A DNA stretch of 64,000 bases from a virus, in the IMG/VR virus record IMGVR_UViG_3300017730_000006, positions 1 through 64,000 of that record. One strand, written 5' to 3'. Shown here piece by piece: positions 1-8,275 of this stretch. Under the pieces are notes generated by a model, which made no database searches, had not been told where the DNA came from, and saw nothing but the letters and a program-made list of their open reading frames with translations. The stretch's first letter is position 1, and every line of letters begins with the position of its first letter. A program made the translations under genes and the position numbers.

Positions 1-12
1 CTCTTCCGATCT
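1..12. other. Sequencing adapter remnant
   Basis: The first 12 bases, CTCTTCCGATCT, are identical to the 3' end of standard Illumina TruSeq adapters. They are best read as library sequence left on the end of the contig, so the biological sequence begins at about base 13 and the left edge is not a natural genome end. Confidence 0.9.
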
Positions 13-24
13 AAGGTGGTGATT

Positions 25-75
25 ATGATTCGTCAACCCAACGGTACTATGAAAGTCGAAAGGAGGAAACGCTGA
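25..75 (+). CDS. Very short ORF before clamp loader (16 aa)
   Basis: ATG follows a Shine-Dalgarno-like AAGGTGGTGATT at 13-24, and the ORF ends in a TGA that overlaps the next ATG. The product would be 16 aa, rich in Arg and Lys. It may be a short leader that couples translation to the clamp loader, or the tail of a gene cut by the contig end. The sequence also supplies the AAAGGAGG site used by the next gene. No function can be assigned. Confidence 0.25.
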   Translation: MIRQPNGTMKVERRKR

Positions 76-989
76 TGAACGGAGTTTGGGCTACAAAACA
101 CAGACCTAATAGTTTAACGGGCATTGTAGGACAAGATACACTTGTTGCCGAGTTAATGGCGATAGTGGCTGATGACGCACCTATGCAACATTACCTATTC
201 TATTCTCCCGAAGCGGGTACAGGTAAGACTTCTGTTGCTTATGCTTTGGCTAAGGACTTAGACTATCAGTTAATCGTTTTCAATGCTTCATCTAAGAAGC
301 AAAGGGGTATCGAGTTTGTTGAGGAACATATCATACCTATGATTCAAAGCGGTATTCAAGAGCGCATATTCCTTTTGGATGAAGCCGACCAATTGACGGA
401 TGCGGCACAGTCGGCATTGAAAGGTGCGATTGAGAATGCGAGTGGTTATTTTATCCTTACTTGTAATCGTCTGCCGAAGGTATCTCGTTGGCTTCAATCG
501 CGATGCCAAGTTAGAACATTTGAACCGATTAGCCCTATCCTTATGGGTGATAGGTTGTTTAAGATTGCATCGTTAGAAGGATGCGCTGACAATCTTACAA
601 CGGAAATGTATAGCACTATTGTTCGTAAACATAAGGGCGATTTGAGGAATGGTATCGGTGCGCTTCAAACGGCTTGTAGTTTGCCCGAAAAAGAAAGGGA
701 AAGGTTCATTGATAGTTTGACTACACCTAACATGGATTATGGTCGATTTCTCAAATTGTGTTTCGCTGACAATAATCACGAAGAGGCCGTCAAGATGATG
801 CGCGGTTCTGTTCGTGAACAAGTTAGGAATGTATTTACTTTTGCCGTTGAAGGTGTTGCGTCACCTGCTAACAAGATGCGAGTCGTTGAGGCCGCAATCG
901 TTAGCGAGCGTGACATTATCAACGGTGTTGATGAGGAAATTGTACGATACAATTTCATCAGATTACTGATAAATGGGGGCAATCAGTAA
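75..989 (+). CDS. rfcS: Replication factor C small subunit-like clamp loader
   Basis: AAA+ ATPase of the archaeal clamp loader family, which opens the PCNA ring and places it on primer-template DNA. Visible motifs are an N-terminal W-x-x-K-x-R-P start, Walker A EAGTGKT (residues 46-52), Walker B LLDEAD (100-105), sensor 1 LTCN (128-131) and the SRC arginine finger (142-144) typical of RFC small subunits. The length (304 aa) is slightly below the usual 315-330. AAAGGAGG lies 7 nt before the ATG. No large subunit is seen in the window, so the complex is either homomeric or uses a host RFC-L. The PCNA-like partner is about 4.4 kb downstream. Confidence 0.92.
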   Translation: MNGVWATKHRPNSLTGIVGQDTLVAELMAIVADDAPMQHYLFYSPEAGTGKTSVAYALAKDLDYQLIVFNASSKKQRGIEFVEEHIIPMIQSGIQERIFLLDEADQLTDAAQSALKGAIENASGYFILTCNRLPKVSRWLQSRCQVRTFEPISPILMGDRLFKIASLEGCADNLTTEMYSTIVRKHKGDLRNGIGALQTACSLPEKERERFIDSLTTPNMDYGRFLKLCFADNNHEEAVKMMRGSVREQVRNVFTFAVEGVASPANKMRVVEAAIVSERDIINGVDEEIVRYNFIRLLINGGNQ

Positions 990-990
990 G

Positions 991-998
991 TTTATATC
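991..998 (+). promoter_or_regulatory. Archaeal TATA box (leadered)
   Basis: AAG-TTTATATC just after the clamp loader stop matches the TATA consensus used elsewhere in the window. The next ATG is 46 nt from the first T, so transcripts should have a leader of about 16-20 nt, containing GGAGAACGGTATC as Shine-Dalgarno region. Confidence 0.6.
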
Positions 999-1036
999 CC
1001 CCATCTAACAACGGAAATATAACGGAGAACGGTATC

Positions 1037-2269
1037 ATGCAATACGACGACATGTTAAACAAAGTAGCCACACAGGTAAAGATTGACCCCGAAGCACTAT
1101 CAGCAAAGGCTGATGGTATTCTAGCACAGGAGGGGGCCGGTTGGCAAGCCTCCGGTAAGACAGAAGAGGAATGTAAAGTCCTTGCTCTAAGAGTAGCCGC
1201 ACGACAAGTAGCGGCTGATTCTGCCCGTCTTGCTCGTAGTGGTGCTGACCTATACGAAGGTATGTTCGTTTCTGTTCCAAGACATAAGGATTGGGCGGGA
1301 ATGGCTTACAAGAAAATGAAGGGTACATTAGACACTCTTGATACTGATGGTCGCTTGGCACTTGTAACTCAAGGTGCGGTGCAAATCTTTGAGGATAACC
1401 ATGATGGCTCTTTCTCTTGTCACTACAACCCTTCTTTAGAGGCAAAACAAACCTTTGAGGAAGATGTTGCTACGAAGGACATTCAATCACTACCAAAGCG
1501 AAGTATGGCTCTAACAGATGGGACACACTTCAGTTTGATTTGGGACAAAAATAACATGCAGTTTGCAAACGGTAATCCCAACTTCAAGTATGGTTCTCTA
1601 AGACCGCTTGAGGAATTAGACCGTACTTGTATCTTCTATGGTCGTAATGCGGCTGGTAACGGTAATGTCGGACAAATCGAAATCCGTCTAAGTGGTGAAC
1701 AGGCTAAGGTTCAATTCCCAACATTCGTGACCGGCACTATTGGTCTAAAGACGGCTAACAGGGCTGGACTATGTTATGGCACTAAGGCTACGCAATTCAA
1801 TGCAGACCCTTCAAAGTCTGACATCTTCGGACAACCACCTTTGGTTCTAACAGATGGTGCGCCAAGCGGTATTGTTGCTGATTGGCTCGGTGAAACTCTT
1901 CTGCCTTCGCTTGAGAAGTGTGCTGAAGTTTACGATACTTTAGACCAAAAAGAAAAGTGGAATACCACTTTCGCTACTATTGTTGAAGTCGTTCACATCG
2001 ACCCAAGAGAGCGTGGCGGATTTGTTGTATCACTTGCTGACACAGATATTATGTCCGGTGCGCCCGTCATTGACATGATTGTTCCATCGGAACATGAAGG
2101 TGAAGTTGACTTTGGTATCGGTTCTGAAATCGTTATCATTGGTTCTCCGTGGACTACCAAAGAAGGTGAATTAAGATTCTCAACAAGTGGTTGGTGGTGT
2201 GTAAACGCTATGACTCCACTTGCAGATACAATGGATGCTGACACAGAAACCGGATGGGATGCCGAGTGA
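1037..2269 (+). CDS. Candidate single-stranded DNA-binding protein (OB-fold, acidic tail)
   Basis: A 410-aa protein with no motif that settles its identity. Residues around 310-395 alternate beta-strand-like segments in the way an OB-fold does (VEVVHIDP, FVVSLADTD, VDFGIGSEIVIIGSPW). The last 14 residues are acidic and end in a W-D-A-E tail, like the protein-binding tails of SSB and RPA proteins. It sits between clamp loader and chaperonin genes at the head of the replication block. Magroviruses are reported to encode an SSB, so this is a reasonable candidate, but the call is inference. It could also be a structural or chaperonin-client protein. Confidence 0.4.
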   Translation: MQYDDMLNKVATQVKIDPEALSAKADGILAQEGAGWQASGKTEEECKVLALRVAARQVAADSARLARSGADLYEGMFVSVPRHKDWAGMAYKKMKGTLDTLDTDGRLALVTQGAVQIFEDNHDGSFSCHYNPSLEAKQTFEEDVATKDIQSLPKRSMALTDGTHFSLIWDKNNMQFANGNPNFKYGSLRPLEELDRTCIFYGRNAAGNGNVGQIEIRLSGEQAKVQFPTFVTGTIGLKTANRAGLCYGTKATQFNADPSKSDIFGQPPLVLTDGAPSGIVADWLGETLLPSLEKCAEVYDTLDQKEKWNTTFATIVEVVHIDPRERGGFVVSLADTDIMSGAPVIDMIVPSEHEGEVDFGIGSEIVIIGSPWTTKEGELRFSTSGWWCVNAMTPLADTMDADTETGWDAE

Positions 2270-2568
2270 GTGACGGTTGGGTTTCTGATGAATTGCGTGA
2301 GTGTAAGACTAAAGCCGTAGGTGACTATGTTCTTCTCAAATCCCGCAAACAAGCGGGTGTGAGGGATGAAGGTAAGATTATCTCTAACTTGTATCGTTGT
2401 CGCTACCAAGTATTATCTCTCGGTGGAAATGCAAACGCCAAACTATCTTTTACCGTAAAAGAAGGTGACATTGTTTTCATCAGTAAGGATGATGTATTCA
2501 ACATTGACGGGATGCTATTCTGCAAGTGGGATGCAATCGCTTGTGTTTGTTACGAAGGTGAAGATTAA
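2266..2568 (+). CDS. GroES-like co-chaperonin
   Basis: A 100-aa protein directly before a GroEL-type gene. The order of blocks fits Cpn10: V-G-D-Y-V-L-L-K near the start (GroES D-R-V-x-V-K), a mobile stretch, G-K-I-I then a glycine-rich turn, F-T-V-K-E-G-D-I-V-F (GroES V-K-V-G-D-I-V-I-F) and a C-terminal F-C-K-W-D-A-I-A-C-V (GroES x-S-D-I-L-A-I-V). GTG at 2266 makes the usual 4-base overlap with the previous stop; an ATG at 2254 in the same frame is an alternative. The stop overlaps the chaperonin ATG, so the pair is translationally coupled. Divergent, but context and length support the call. Confidence 0.65.
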   Translation: MSDGWVSDELRECKTKAVGDYVLLKSRKQAGVRDEGKIISNLYRCRYQVLSLGGNANAKLSFTVKEGDIVFISKDDVFNIDGMLFCKWDAIACVCYEGED

Positions 2569-4127
2569 TGACTAATGTAATTACAGGATTGCGAGCGAGA
2601 AAGGCTTTGCTAAAGGGTATCAACCTTGTCGGTGATGCAGTAAAGGGAACATTAGGGCCGCAAGCAAGAACGGCAGTTATCGGGAGAGGCAACCTTCCCC
2701 CAATGATTCTAAACGATGGTGTTTCTATTGTCGAAGCGGTTCATTCTGATATGCCCGAAGTGCAAGTAGGTATTCAGTTAATCCAACAAGTCGCCAAGCA
2801 AGCACAGAAGGCTTCGGGTGACGGAACGACTACTGCTACTCTCATAGCACAAGCATTGTGTAATTCGGCCTTTGAATGGATAGAGCGAGGTATGAGTCCG
2901 GTTGAAGTATTCAATCAGATTGACAAAGCGAGCCGAGTTGCTATTTCTTTCCTAAAAGAAGATAGTATGCCTATCTCAACAAAGGACTTGGAATCCTTGA
3001 AGTATGTCGCTACTATCGCGGCAAATAACGACTCCGAATTAGGAGATATGATTGCTGAAATCTTTTACAAGAAGGGTGTTGAATGTTCTATTACTCTTGA
3101 ACCATCCTTCGATGGTAAAACGGGTTACAAGATTGTTGACGGGTTTGAAATGCCATCCGGTTTAGTGAGTCCAATGTTCGCTACCAACGGTGAGTGTGTT
3201 TTGGAAAACCCTGTTATAGTTATCACAAAAGAAACCATCACGGAGTTTGAAGATATTACACCGGCACTACAAATAGCCGTTGAAGAATCTCGGCCTATCT
3301 TATTCGTTGTTGATAATATGAAGGGTGTCGCATTGTCGAACCTTCTTGTCAATAGTATTAAGGGAATTGTAAATGCGGCAGTTGTTCGTATTGCTGGTTA
3401 CGGTGACGGCAAAGAGGAATGGTATGAAGATGTAGGTCTGATTGCTAATGCTCATGTATTCTCCGGTATCGGTGCTGATAGTATTTCACATATTCAAAAG
3501 GATGCAGGTCACTTCGGTTCTGTACGAAGAGTGACTTGTAATTCTGAATCCACTACAATTGTTGGTAGTAGTGCCGCCGAACATGAGTCTATGCCGGAAA
3601 GAATAGCGGCAAAAGTATATGGTCACAATGGTTTGGTTCATCAAAGGGATGAAGCAGAACATACTTTTGATAAGGAAAAACTAAGTCAAAGGATTGCTCG
3701 TTTTGACGGTGGTATATGTTCTATCCAAGTCGGCGGTATGACTGACTTAGAAGCCACCGAAAGGCGAGAGCGTATTGATGATGCTATCAATGCTACCAAA
3801 CTCGCAATCCAAGGCGGTGTAAGTGTTGGTGGTGGTTTGGCTCTCAAACATCTTGGTTCTGCTTCGGAGTCAAGTGTCATGGCCGTTGCTTTGGATGCAC
3901 CTTTCAATACCTTGTGCGAGAATGCCAACATTTCTCCCGAAGCAATATGGAATGTTAGTAAGCCTAATATCGGCATGGATTTCAAGACAATGCTAAAGAC
4001 AGACTTGATAGAAGCGGGTATTCTTGACCCGACACAGGTAGTAGTCAATTCGCTAACAGTGGCGGTGTCAATCGCTAAGTTAGTGTTACTTACAGATACG
4101 GTTATTTTACCGAGAGAGGATTTGTAG
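2568..4127 (+). CDS. groEL: Group I chaperonin (GroEL/HSP60-like)
   Basis: A 519-aa chaperonin that folds proteins in an ATP-driven ring. Group I hallmarks are the N-terminal VKGTLGP block (25-31), LNDGVS (48-53, with D50 at the place of GroEL D52), GDGTTTAT (84-91, D85 for D87), IDDAINAT (403-410, D405 for catalytic D398) and VGGGLAL (420-426). The residues around GDGTTTATLIAQAL match GroEL rather than the archaeal thermosome (GDGTTTAVVLA). It is slightly shorter than GroEL (548 aa) and lacks the Gly-Met tail. It probably folds virus proteins such as capsid, with the GroES-like protein encoded just upstream as lid. Confidence 0.93.
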   Translation: MTNVITGLRARKALLKGINLVGDAVKGTLGPQARTAVIGRGNLPPMILNDGVSIVEAVHSDMPEVQVGIQLIQQVAKQAQKASGDGTTTATLIAQALCNSAFEWIERGMSPVEVFNQIDKASRVAISFLKEDSMPISTKDLESLKYVATIAANNDSELGDMIAEIFYKKGVECSITLEPSFDGKTGYKIVDGFEMPSGLVSPMFATNGECVLENPVIVITKETITEFEDITPALQIAVEESRPILFVVDNMKGVALSNLLVNSIKGIVNAAVVRIAGYGDGKEEWYEDVGLIANAHVFSGIGADSISHIQKDAGHFGSVRRVTCNSESTTIVGSSAAEHESMPERIAAKVYGHNGLVHQRDEAEHTFDKEKLSQRIARFDGGICSIQVGGMTDLEATERRERIDDAINATKLAIQGGVSVGGGLALKHLGSASESSVMAVALDAPFNTLCENANISPEAIWNVSKPNIGMDFKTMLKTDLIEAGILDPTQVVVNSLTVAVSIAKLVLLTDTVILPREDL

Positions 4128-4132
4128 GCATG

Positions 4133-4140
4133 TTTATATG
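4133..4140 (+). promoter_or_regulatory. Archaeal TATA box, 30 nt before ATG
   Basis: GCATG-TTTATATG lies just after the chaperonin stop. The first T is exactly 30 nt before the ATG at 4163, the same distance as at 8881, 9165, 9509, 12822, 14919, 41781 and 60115. A weak AAGGTGAT also precedes this ATG, so both leaderless and Shine-Dalgarno initiation are possible. Confidence 0.7.
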
Positions 4141-4162
4141 CTATATATGATAAGGTGATAAT

Positions 4163-5098
4163 ATGACTTGGGGAGATACTAAGAAAGCGGCAACAAAGAC
4201 CGAACCTGCAAAGACAGGATTTGGGAAAGAATACTATCGAGGATTGTTTGAGAACAATACTGCTCAATCCGTTCCGGTGCGAATGGCATTGGTAGCAAAG
4301 GAGAATTGTGCTAAGAGTGGACTTGCTATTGACCTAGCAAGACAAGTTAGACCAAAGGGTAAAATATACATCATTGATGTCGATAATAGCGCAAAGGCTA
4401 CCATCGACGCAGTATATCCTAAAGATAAGGATATTATAGTATTGCCTCTATTGGATGAGCGCGATGAATCAATTTACAATGAGGATTCCACTATTAACTA
4501 CGCTTGTTTAATCGACAAGGCTAACTTCTATGTCAACATTTTGGCTGACAAGGCCAAAGAAGGAGAGGACATAGCGGCTATTGTATTCGACGGTGGTTCA
4601 ACATTCCTAAAGTGGTGCGAACACGCTATGACTACTATCTTGTTACGCAAAGGTGTAATCAAGGAAGAGGGTGACTCGTTCAATCAGAAGGAGTGGCGTA
4701 CTCGTAATCAATCGTTCCGTGAAGTTATGACTAGATTGCATGGACTTGCAGTACCTTCTGTATTCTTTACTTTCCACCTAAAAGATGTTAGCAATTATGT
4801 TGACAATGGTAACGGTGGCAAGGTTCTAATGAAGATTGGTGAAAGGCCGGAATGGGAAAAGGGTACTATGCGACTCTTCTCTCAACAGATTTTCCTATCT
4901 CGTTACATGCGAAAGGCTGATGCGGCGGCAGGTGTCAAGGCAGACCCCAAACTCAAGGATGAGGAATGGGTAATCAAGGCTACGCTTGAGGAAATCAAGG
5001 GTAAGCACATGGAACATGTCGGCGAAACTCACGAAGTATTATCGGTAAAGAAAGGCGAAGTTAAGTGGTCGGGACTACCGTTCCTAAATTGGAAGTGA
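4163..5098 (+). CDS. RadA/Sak4-like recombination ATPase
   Basis: A 311-aa protein with the layout of RecA-fold phage ATPases of the AAA_24/Sak4 type. There is a degenerate P-loop in VAKENCAKSGLA (44-55, Lys-Ser retained, glycines lost), a strand ending IYIIDVD, a Walker B-like IAAIVFDG (138-145) followed by a helix, and a later S-V-F-F-T-F-H-L strand. Sak4 proteins promote single-strand annealing or strand exchange during replication. Its own promoter separates it from the chaperonin gene, and it leads the operon with the clamp. The weak P-loop means ATPase activity is not certain. Confidence 0.6.
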   Translation: MTWGDTKKAATKTEPAKTGFGKEYYRGLFENNTAQSVPVRMALVAKENCAKSGLAIDLARQVRPKGKIYIIDVDNSAKATIDAVYPKDKDIIVLPLLDERDESIYNEDSTINYACLIDKANFYVNILADKAKEGEDIAAIVFDGGSTFLKWCEHAMTTILLRKGVIKEEGDSFNQKEWRTRNQSFREVMTRLHGLAVPSVFFTFHLKDVSNYVDNGNGGKVLMKIGERPEWEKGTMRLFSQQIFLSRYMRKADAAAGVKADPKLKDEEWVIKATLEEIKGKHMEHVGETHEVLSVKKGEVKWSGLPFLNWK

Positions 5099-5102
5099 TA
5101 CT

Positions 5103-5360
5103 ATGGTCGATGAAAGTCACATACTAGACATTTACAAACATCTTCAGAAGATGTCTAAGTTTCAAACCGAAATTATCAATGAATTAGTTTTGTTGAAGCA
5201 AGAGGTTCAGTCCATCAAGCGTATTATCACAGAAGGTTTGGTTGAAGATACTCAAATCCGAGGACAGACTGATAAGTTGTTCAGTGCAGTTATGGAGTTG
5301 CAAGAATCCCAACCAAGTATCTTAGCACATCAATTAGTTGACAGGGAGAGGCTACAATGA
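5103..5360 (+). CDS. Small coiled-coil protein, unknown
   Basis: An 85-aa protein, mostly helical with a heptad-like pattern of Leu and Ile (ILDIYKHLQKM, IINELVLLKQEVQSIKRII). It starts 4 nt after the preceding stop and its stop overlaps the clamp ATG. No known family is recognised. Its place between a recombination ATPase and the sliding clamp suggests an accessory role in replication, which is inference from position only. Confidence 0.7.
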   Translation: MVDESHILDIYKHLQKMSKFQTEIINELVLLKQEVQSIKRIITEGLVEDTQIRGQTDKLFSAVMELQESQPSILAHQLVDRERLQ

Positions 5361-6199
5361 CCGTAAAAGTAAACAATGCAGTTTTGCAGAATCTATTGAC
5401 TATTTCTAAGAGAAAACAAACCGTTAATGGTAAGGGTCAATCACAGGTTGATTCTTGTATCTTGTCATGTGATGGCAACAATGTTTCCATTATGAGTTTG
5501 ACAAGGGATATGACAGGATTGACTTATGTTGAAGGTAACACTACAACCGATGGCGTTACTTCTCTCAACCCTAAGACATTGATTCCCATACCGGACATTG
5601 ACAGGGTGCTTGGTATTCTCAAGATGCACAGTCAAGCAGTTACTCTAACTTATGATGGTGCTACTAACAAGTTGAAGTTTAAGTCTGCAAACAAACAGAC
5701 TACACTTGATGCTTCACTTGATGCTAAGGCTTTCTCGCATAGCACTGAAACCCTAACTACCTTTAGGGAGAAAAGTATGTCGCTTGCCGACAGGATTGAT
5801 GTAGGTAACGCTACTTACACTACTGCTGGTGGTGAGAAGATTGATTCCACTATCCACTATGAGTTTGATTGTACCGAATTGTATGAGGCACTTAGATGCG
5901 ACAATATCAACGGACAACGATTGAATCTATACAAGTTTGAAGGTGGTGGTTCCACTCTCAAGATTACAGTAGGCGACCCACACTTGGGACAGACTACTAC
6001 TACTTTAAGCGGAAAAAGAGATGCTATACCTAAGTGGGAATGTGAGTTTGATGGTGGTCTTGACGACCTGTTCAAACATTTCCACGGTGAATGTCTAATC
6101 AGTATCTTTGACTTTACTAAGTTTGGTCAAGGTTACAGAATGCTAATCAATTTCAACAATGGTTCGTGGGCTTTCCATGCGGCATTGTTGAAGAATTAA
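5357..6199 (+). CDS. PCNA-like sliding clamp
   Basis: A 280-aa protein with the alternating strand pattern of a two-domain clamp: L-Q-N-L-L-T-I near the start, then I-P-D-I-D-R-V-L-G-I-L-K-M with V-T-L-T-Y-D and L-K-F-K-S, and a second copy of the pattern (ELYEALRCD, STLKITVGD, DLFKHFHGECLISIFDF) ending M-L-I-N-F. It is longer than archaeal PCNA (about 245-250 aa). Divergence is high, so the call rests on fold-like pattern plus the presence of RFC-S and PolB. It would tether PolB to DNA. ATG overlaps the previous stop by 4 nt. Confidence 0.62.
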   Translation: MTVKVNNAVLQNLLTISKRKQTVNGKGQSQVDSCILSCDGNNVSIMSLTRDMTGLTYVEGNTTTDGVTSLNPKTLIPIPDIDRVLGILKMHSQAVTLTYDGATNKLKFKSANKQTTLDASLDAKAFSHSTETLTTFREKSMSLADRIDVGNATYTTAGGEKIDSTIHYEFDCTELYEALRCDNINGQRLNLYKFEGGGSTLKITVGDPHLGQTTTTLSGKRDAIPKWECEFDGGLDDLFKHFHGECLISIFDFTKFGQGYRMLINFNNGSWAFHAALLKN

Positions 6200-6207
6200 T
6201 ACTACAT

Positions 6208-6287
6208 GGGGAGTTTGCGTGAATAAAAACGAAGAGTCAGCCTCCACTGTGCGACGGGTATTGTGTTTCGCCTGTTTCGTTCTCCCC
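6208..6287 (+). terminator. Inverted repeat with T-run between clamp and next gene
   Basis: GGGGAG (6208-6213) pairs with CTCCCC (6282-6287), and a run of T follows at 6294-6301 just before the next ribosome binding site. The stretch between is not coding. It may terminate or attenuate transcription of the clamp operon. The loop is long, so this is a tentative call. Confidence 0.35.
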
Positions 6288-6313
6288 TCCCGTATTTTTT
6301 TCAAGGTGATACC

Positions 6314-6649
6314 ATGAGTGTTATGAATCTCAAGAACGGGGCTTTGCGTAACCTTGACCTAAAACAGACAAACGATTTGTTACTAATAATAGACGGTAAA
6401 GTAAGTAAGCGTAAGCGATACTTGAAGGTTGCATTGTTAGCGGCTTTGACTTACGACTTTGAAGGTGACAGTTTCTATCTTGCGAGCGAAGTCGCTAAGA
6501 GAGCGCAACGATACACTAACAAGAATTGCGATATGACAAGTAAAGTTGCGGGTAATCTATTAGGTAATATGTATCGTATGGGTATCTTGGAACGAACAAC
6601 CGCCCCTCCACACAATTACAGATTGAAGGAGGAATATAGGGTTGTCTGA
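6314..6649 (+). CDS. Small winged-helix-like protein
   Basis: A 111-aa basic protein. ATG at 6314 is chosen because AAGGTGAT lies 2 nt upstream; a longer reading from 6263 would run through the noncoding stem. The pattern KVALLAALTYDFEGDSFYLASEVAKRAQRY...SKVAGNLLGNMYRMGILER is typical of a winged-helix domain (recognition helix then R-M-G-I-L-E-R wing). It may be a transcription regulator. Its stop overlaps the TTG start of the methyltransferase by 8 nt. Confidence 0.65.
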   Translation: MSVMNLKNGALRNLDLKQTNDLLLIIDGKVSKRKRYLKVALLAALTYDFEGDSFYLASEVAKRAQRYTNKNCDMTSKVAGNLLGNMYRMGILERTTAPPHNYRLKEEYRVV

Positions 6650-7673
6650 TGTTACTATTCATGTGGGAGATTGTATCGAGCAGATGCGTAACATTCCCGA
6701 TGAATCCGTTGATACTGTAATCACAAGTCCTCCGTATTGGGGATTGCGTGACTATGGCGGTGACGGCAGGGTTTGGGGAAATCGTTATTGTGACCGAGAA
6801 GGTGTGATTTTTCCGAACCACGAATGGGAAGGTTACACAAGACCAAGTGAGAATACCCGTAAAAATAATAATTCGTTGCAATTGAAATCAGCATATTGGG
6901 AACCCCAAGAACAAGCGTTCTGCAAACATTGTGATGCGTGGTTCGGACAGTTAGGACTTGAACCAACGCACGAACAATATGTTAAAAATATGGTAAAAGT
7001 ATTTGATGAAGTCAAGCGTATTCTCAAACCCGAAGGCACACTATGGTTGAATCTAGGCGATTCTTACTGTGCAGGTAGTCGTAAGTCCAATGTCGGACAA
7101 ACTATGCACGAAGGGGATGAGAGAACACTACCAACACAAATGCGTAATCAAGCAAGTGGTAGTTTGAAGGGTAAGGATTTAGTAGGCATCCCTTGGAAGG
7201 TAGCACTTGCGTTACGAGAAGCGGGATGGTGGTTACGACAAGATATTATTTGGGCTAAACCAAATTGTATGCCGGAGTCTGTAAAGGATAGATGCACCAA
7301 GAACCATGAGTATATGTTTTTGCTAACTAAGTCTGCACATTATTACTTCGACCATGAGGCCATAAAAGAAGGGGAAAACAAAAGGAATAAGCGTAGTGTT
7401 TGGTGGGTTAGTCCTAAGCCCTTTGCAGAAGCGCATTTTGCCGTATTCCCTATTGACTTGATTGAGCCTTGTGTGCTTGCAGGTAGTCCCGTTGGTGGCA
7501 CTGTGTTTGACCCCTTTGGTGGGTCGGGAACAACTGCGATAGCCGCAATCAAACATGGACGCAACGCGATACTAACTGAATTGAGTCCCGACTATGTTAA
7601 AATAGCGGAAAAAAGAATATCCGATTTCAAACAAACGACAGGGCTTGACAAAGAGGGGGTCGAATGGCTCTAA
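6642..7673 (+). CDS. Site-specific DNA methyltransferase (N6A or N4C, beta class)
   Basis: A 343-aa amino-methyltransferase. Catalytic motif IV SPPYWGLRDY (29-38) is N-terminal and the AdoMet site FDPFGGSGTT (289-298) is C-terminal, which defines the beta class. W-L-N-L-G-D and a target-recognition region lie between. The start is TTG at 6642, supported by AAGGAGGAAT at 6626-6635 with 7 nt spacing. It overlaps its neighbours on both sides, so it is co-translated with the C5 methyltransferase that follows. No restriction endonuclease is visible, so it probably protects viral DNA against host enzymes. Confidence 0.92.
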   Translation: MSDVTIHVGDCIEQMRNIPDESVDTVITSPPYWGLRDYGGDGRVWGNRYCDREGVIFPNHEWEGYTRPSENTRKNNNSLQLKSAYWEPQEQAFCKHCDAWFGQLGLEPTHEQYVKNMVKVFDEVKRILKPEGTLWLNLGDSYCAGSRKSNVGQTMHEGDERTLPTQMRNQASGSLKGKDLVGIPWKVALALREAGWWLRQDIIWAKPNCMPESVKDRCTKNHEYMFLLTKSAHYYFDHEAIKEGENKRNKRSVWWVSPKPFAEAHFAVFPIDLIEPCVLAGSPVGGTVFDPFGGSGTTAIAAIKHGRNAILTELSPDYVKIAEKRISDFKQTTGLDKEGVEWL

Positions 7674-8275
7674 AGAGGGTTCTTAATTTGTATTCAGGTA
7701 TTGGTGGTAATAGGGAGTTATGGAAAGATTGCGAAGTAACTGCCGTTGAAATTGATGAGGATATTGCTAACTTTTACGCTAAAAGGTTTCCTCAAGACGA
7801 AGTTATTGTGGGTGACGCACATCAATTTCTTTTAGACAATTACGAAGATTTTGATTTCATTTGGAGTAGTCCTCCTTGTCCTTCTCATAGTCGAGCGCGA
7901 TTTTGGAATGAGAAGGCTGAAAGACTTTATCCCGATATGAGTTTGTATCAAGAGATTTTGTTTTTACAACATCACTTTGACGGTGGTTTTATTATCGAAA
8001 ATGTAGTACCTTACTACGAACCTTTGATTGAAGGAACGAAGATAGGGAGGCATATGTTTTGGTCTAACTTTGATTTGAATGTCAATTACAAGAACGATAG
8101 AATAAAGACCGAAAGGGGTAATTTGGAAACATTTGAAGAGGAATGTGGGTTTAGCACAAAGGCTTTAGGTCATTGGAGGAAACGCTATACTGTTCTAAGG
8201 AATATGGTTGACCCGAAATTAGGTTCGGTTTTGTTTAATAGTTATGATAAAAGTAATAAGGTGGATTGGTTATGA
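7664..8275 (+). CDS. Cytosine-5 DNA methyltransferase, short form
   Basis: A 203-aa protein with C5-methyltransferase motifs: I NLYSGIGG (8-15), IV SSPPCPSHS with catalytic Cys72, VI IENV (111-114), and a terminal RNMVDPKLG block resembling the C-terminal end of phage C5 enzymes. It lacks a large target-recognition domain and is about two thirds the usual length, so specificity must lie in a short loop. It overlaps the preceding methyltransferase by 10 nt and ends in an ATGA overlap with the acetyltransferase-like gene. Confidence 0.85.
   Translation: MALKRVLNLYSGIGGNRELWKDCEVTAVEIDEDIANFYAKRFPQDEVIVGDAHQFLLDNYEDFDFIWSSPPCPSHSRARFWNEKAERLYPDMSLYQEILFLQHHFDGGFIIENVVPYYEPLIEGTKIGRHMFWSNFDLNVNYKNDRIKTERGNLETFEEECGFSTKALGHWRKRYTVLRNMVDPKLGSVLFNSYDKSNKVDWL

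Noticed and set aside
2254-2265. ATG at 2254 as start of the GroES-like gene
   Set aside because: The GTG at 2266 gives the usual 4-nt overlap and a length closer to Cpn10; kept only as an alternative.
6208-6287. tRNA or tRNA-like RNA
   Set aside because: Only the outer six pairs form; there is no D arm, anticodon arm or T arm of the right size.
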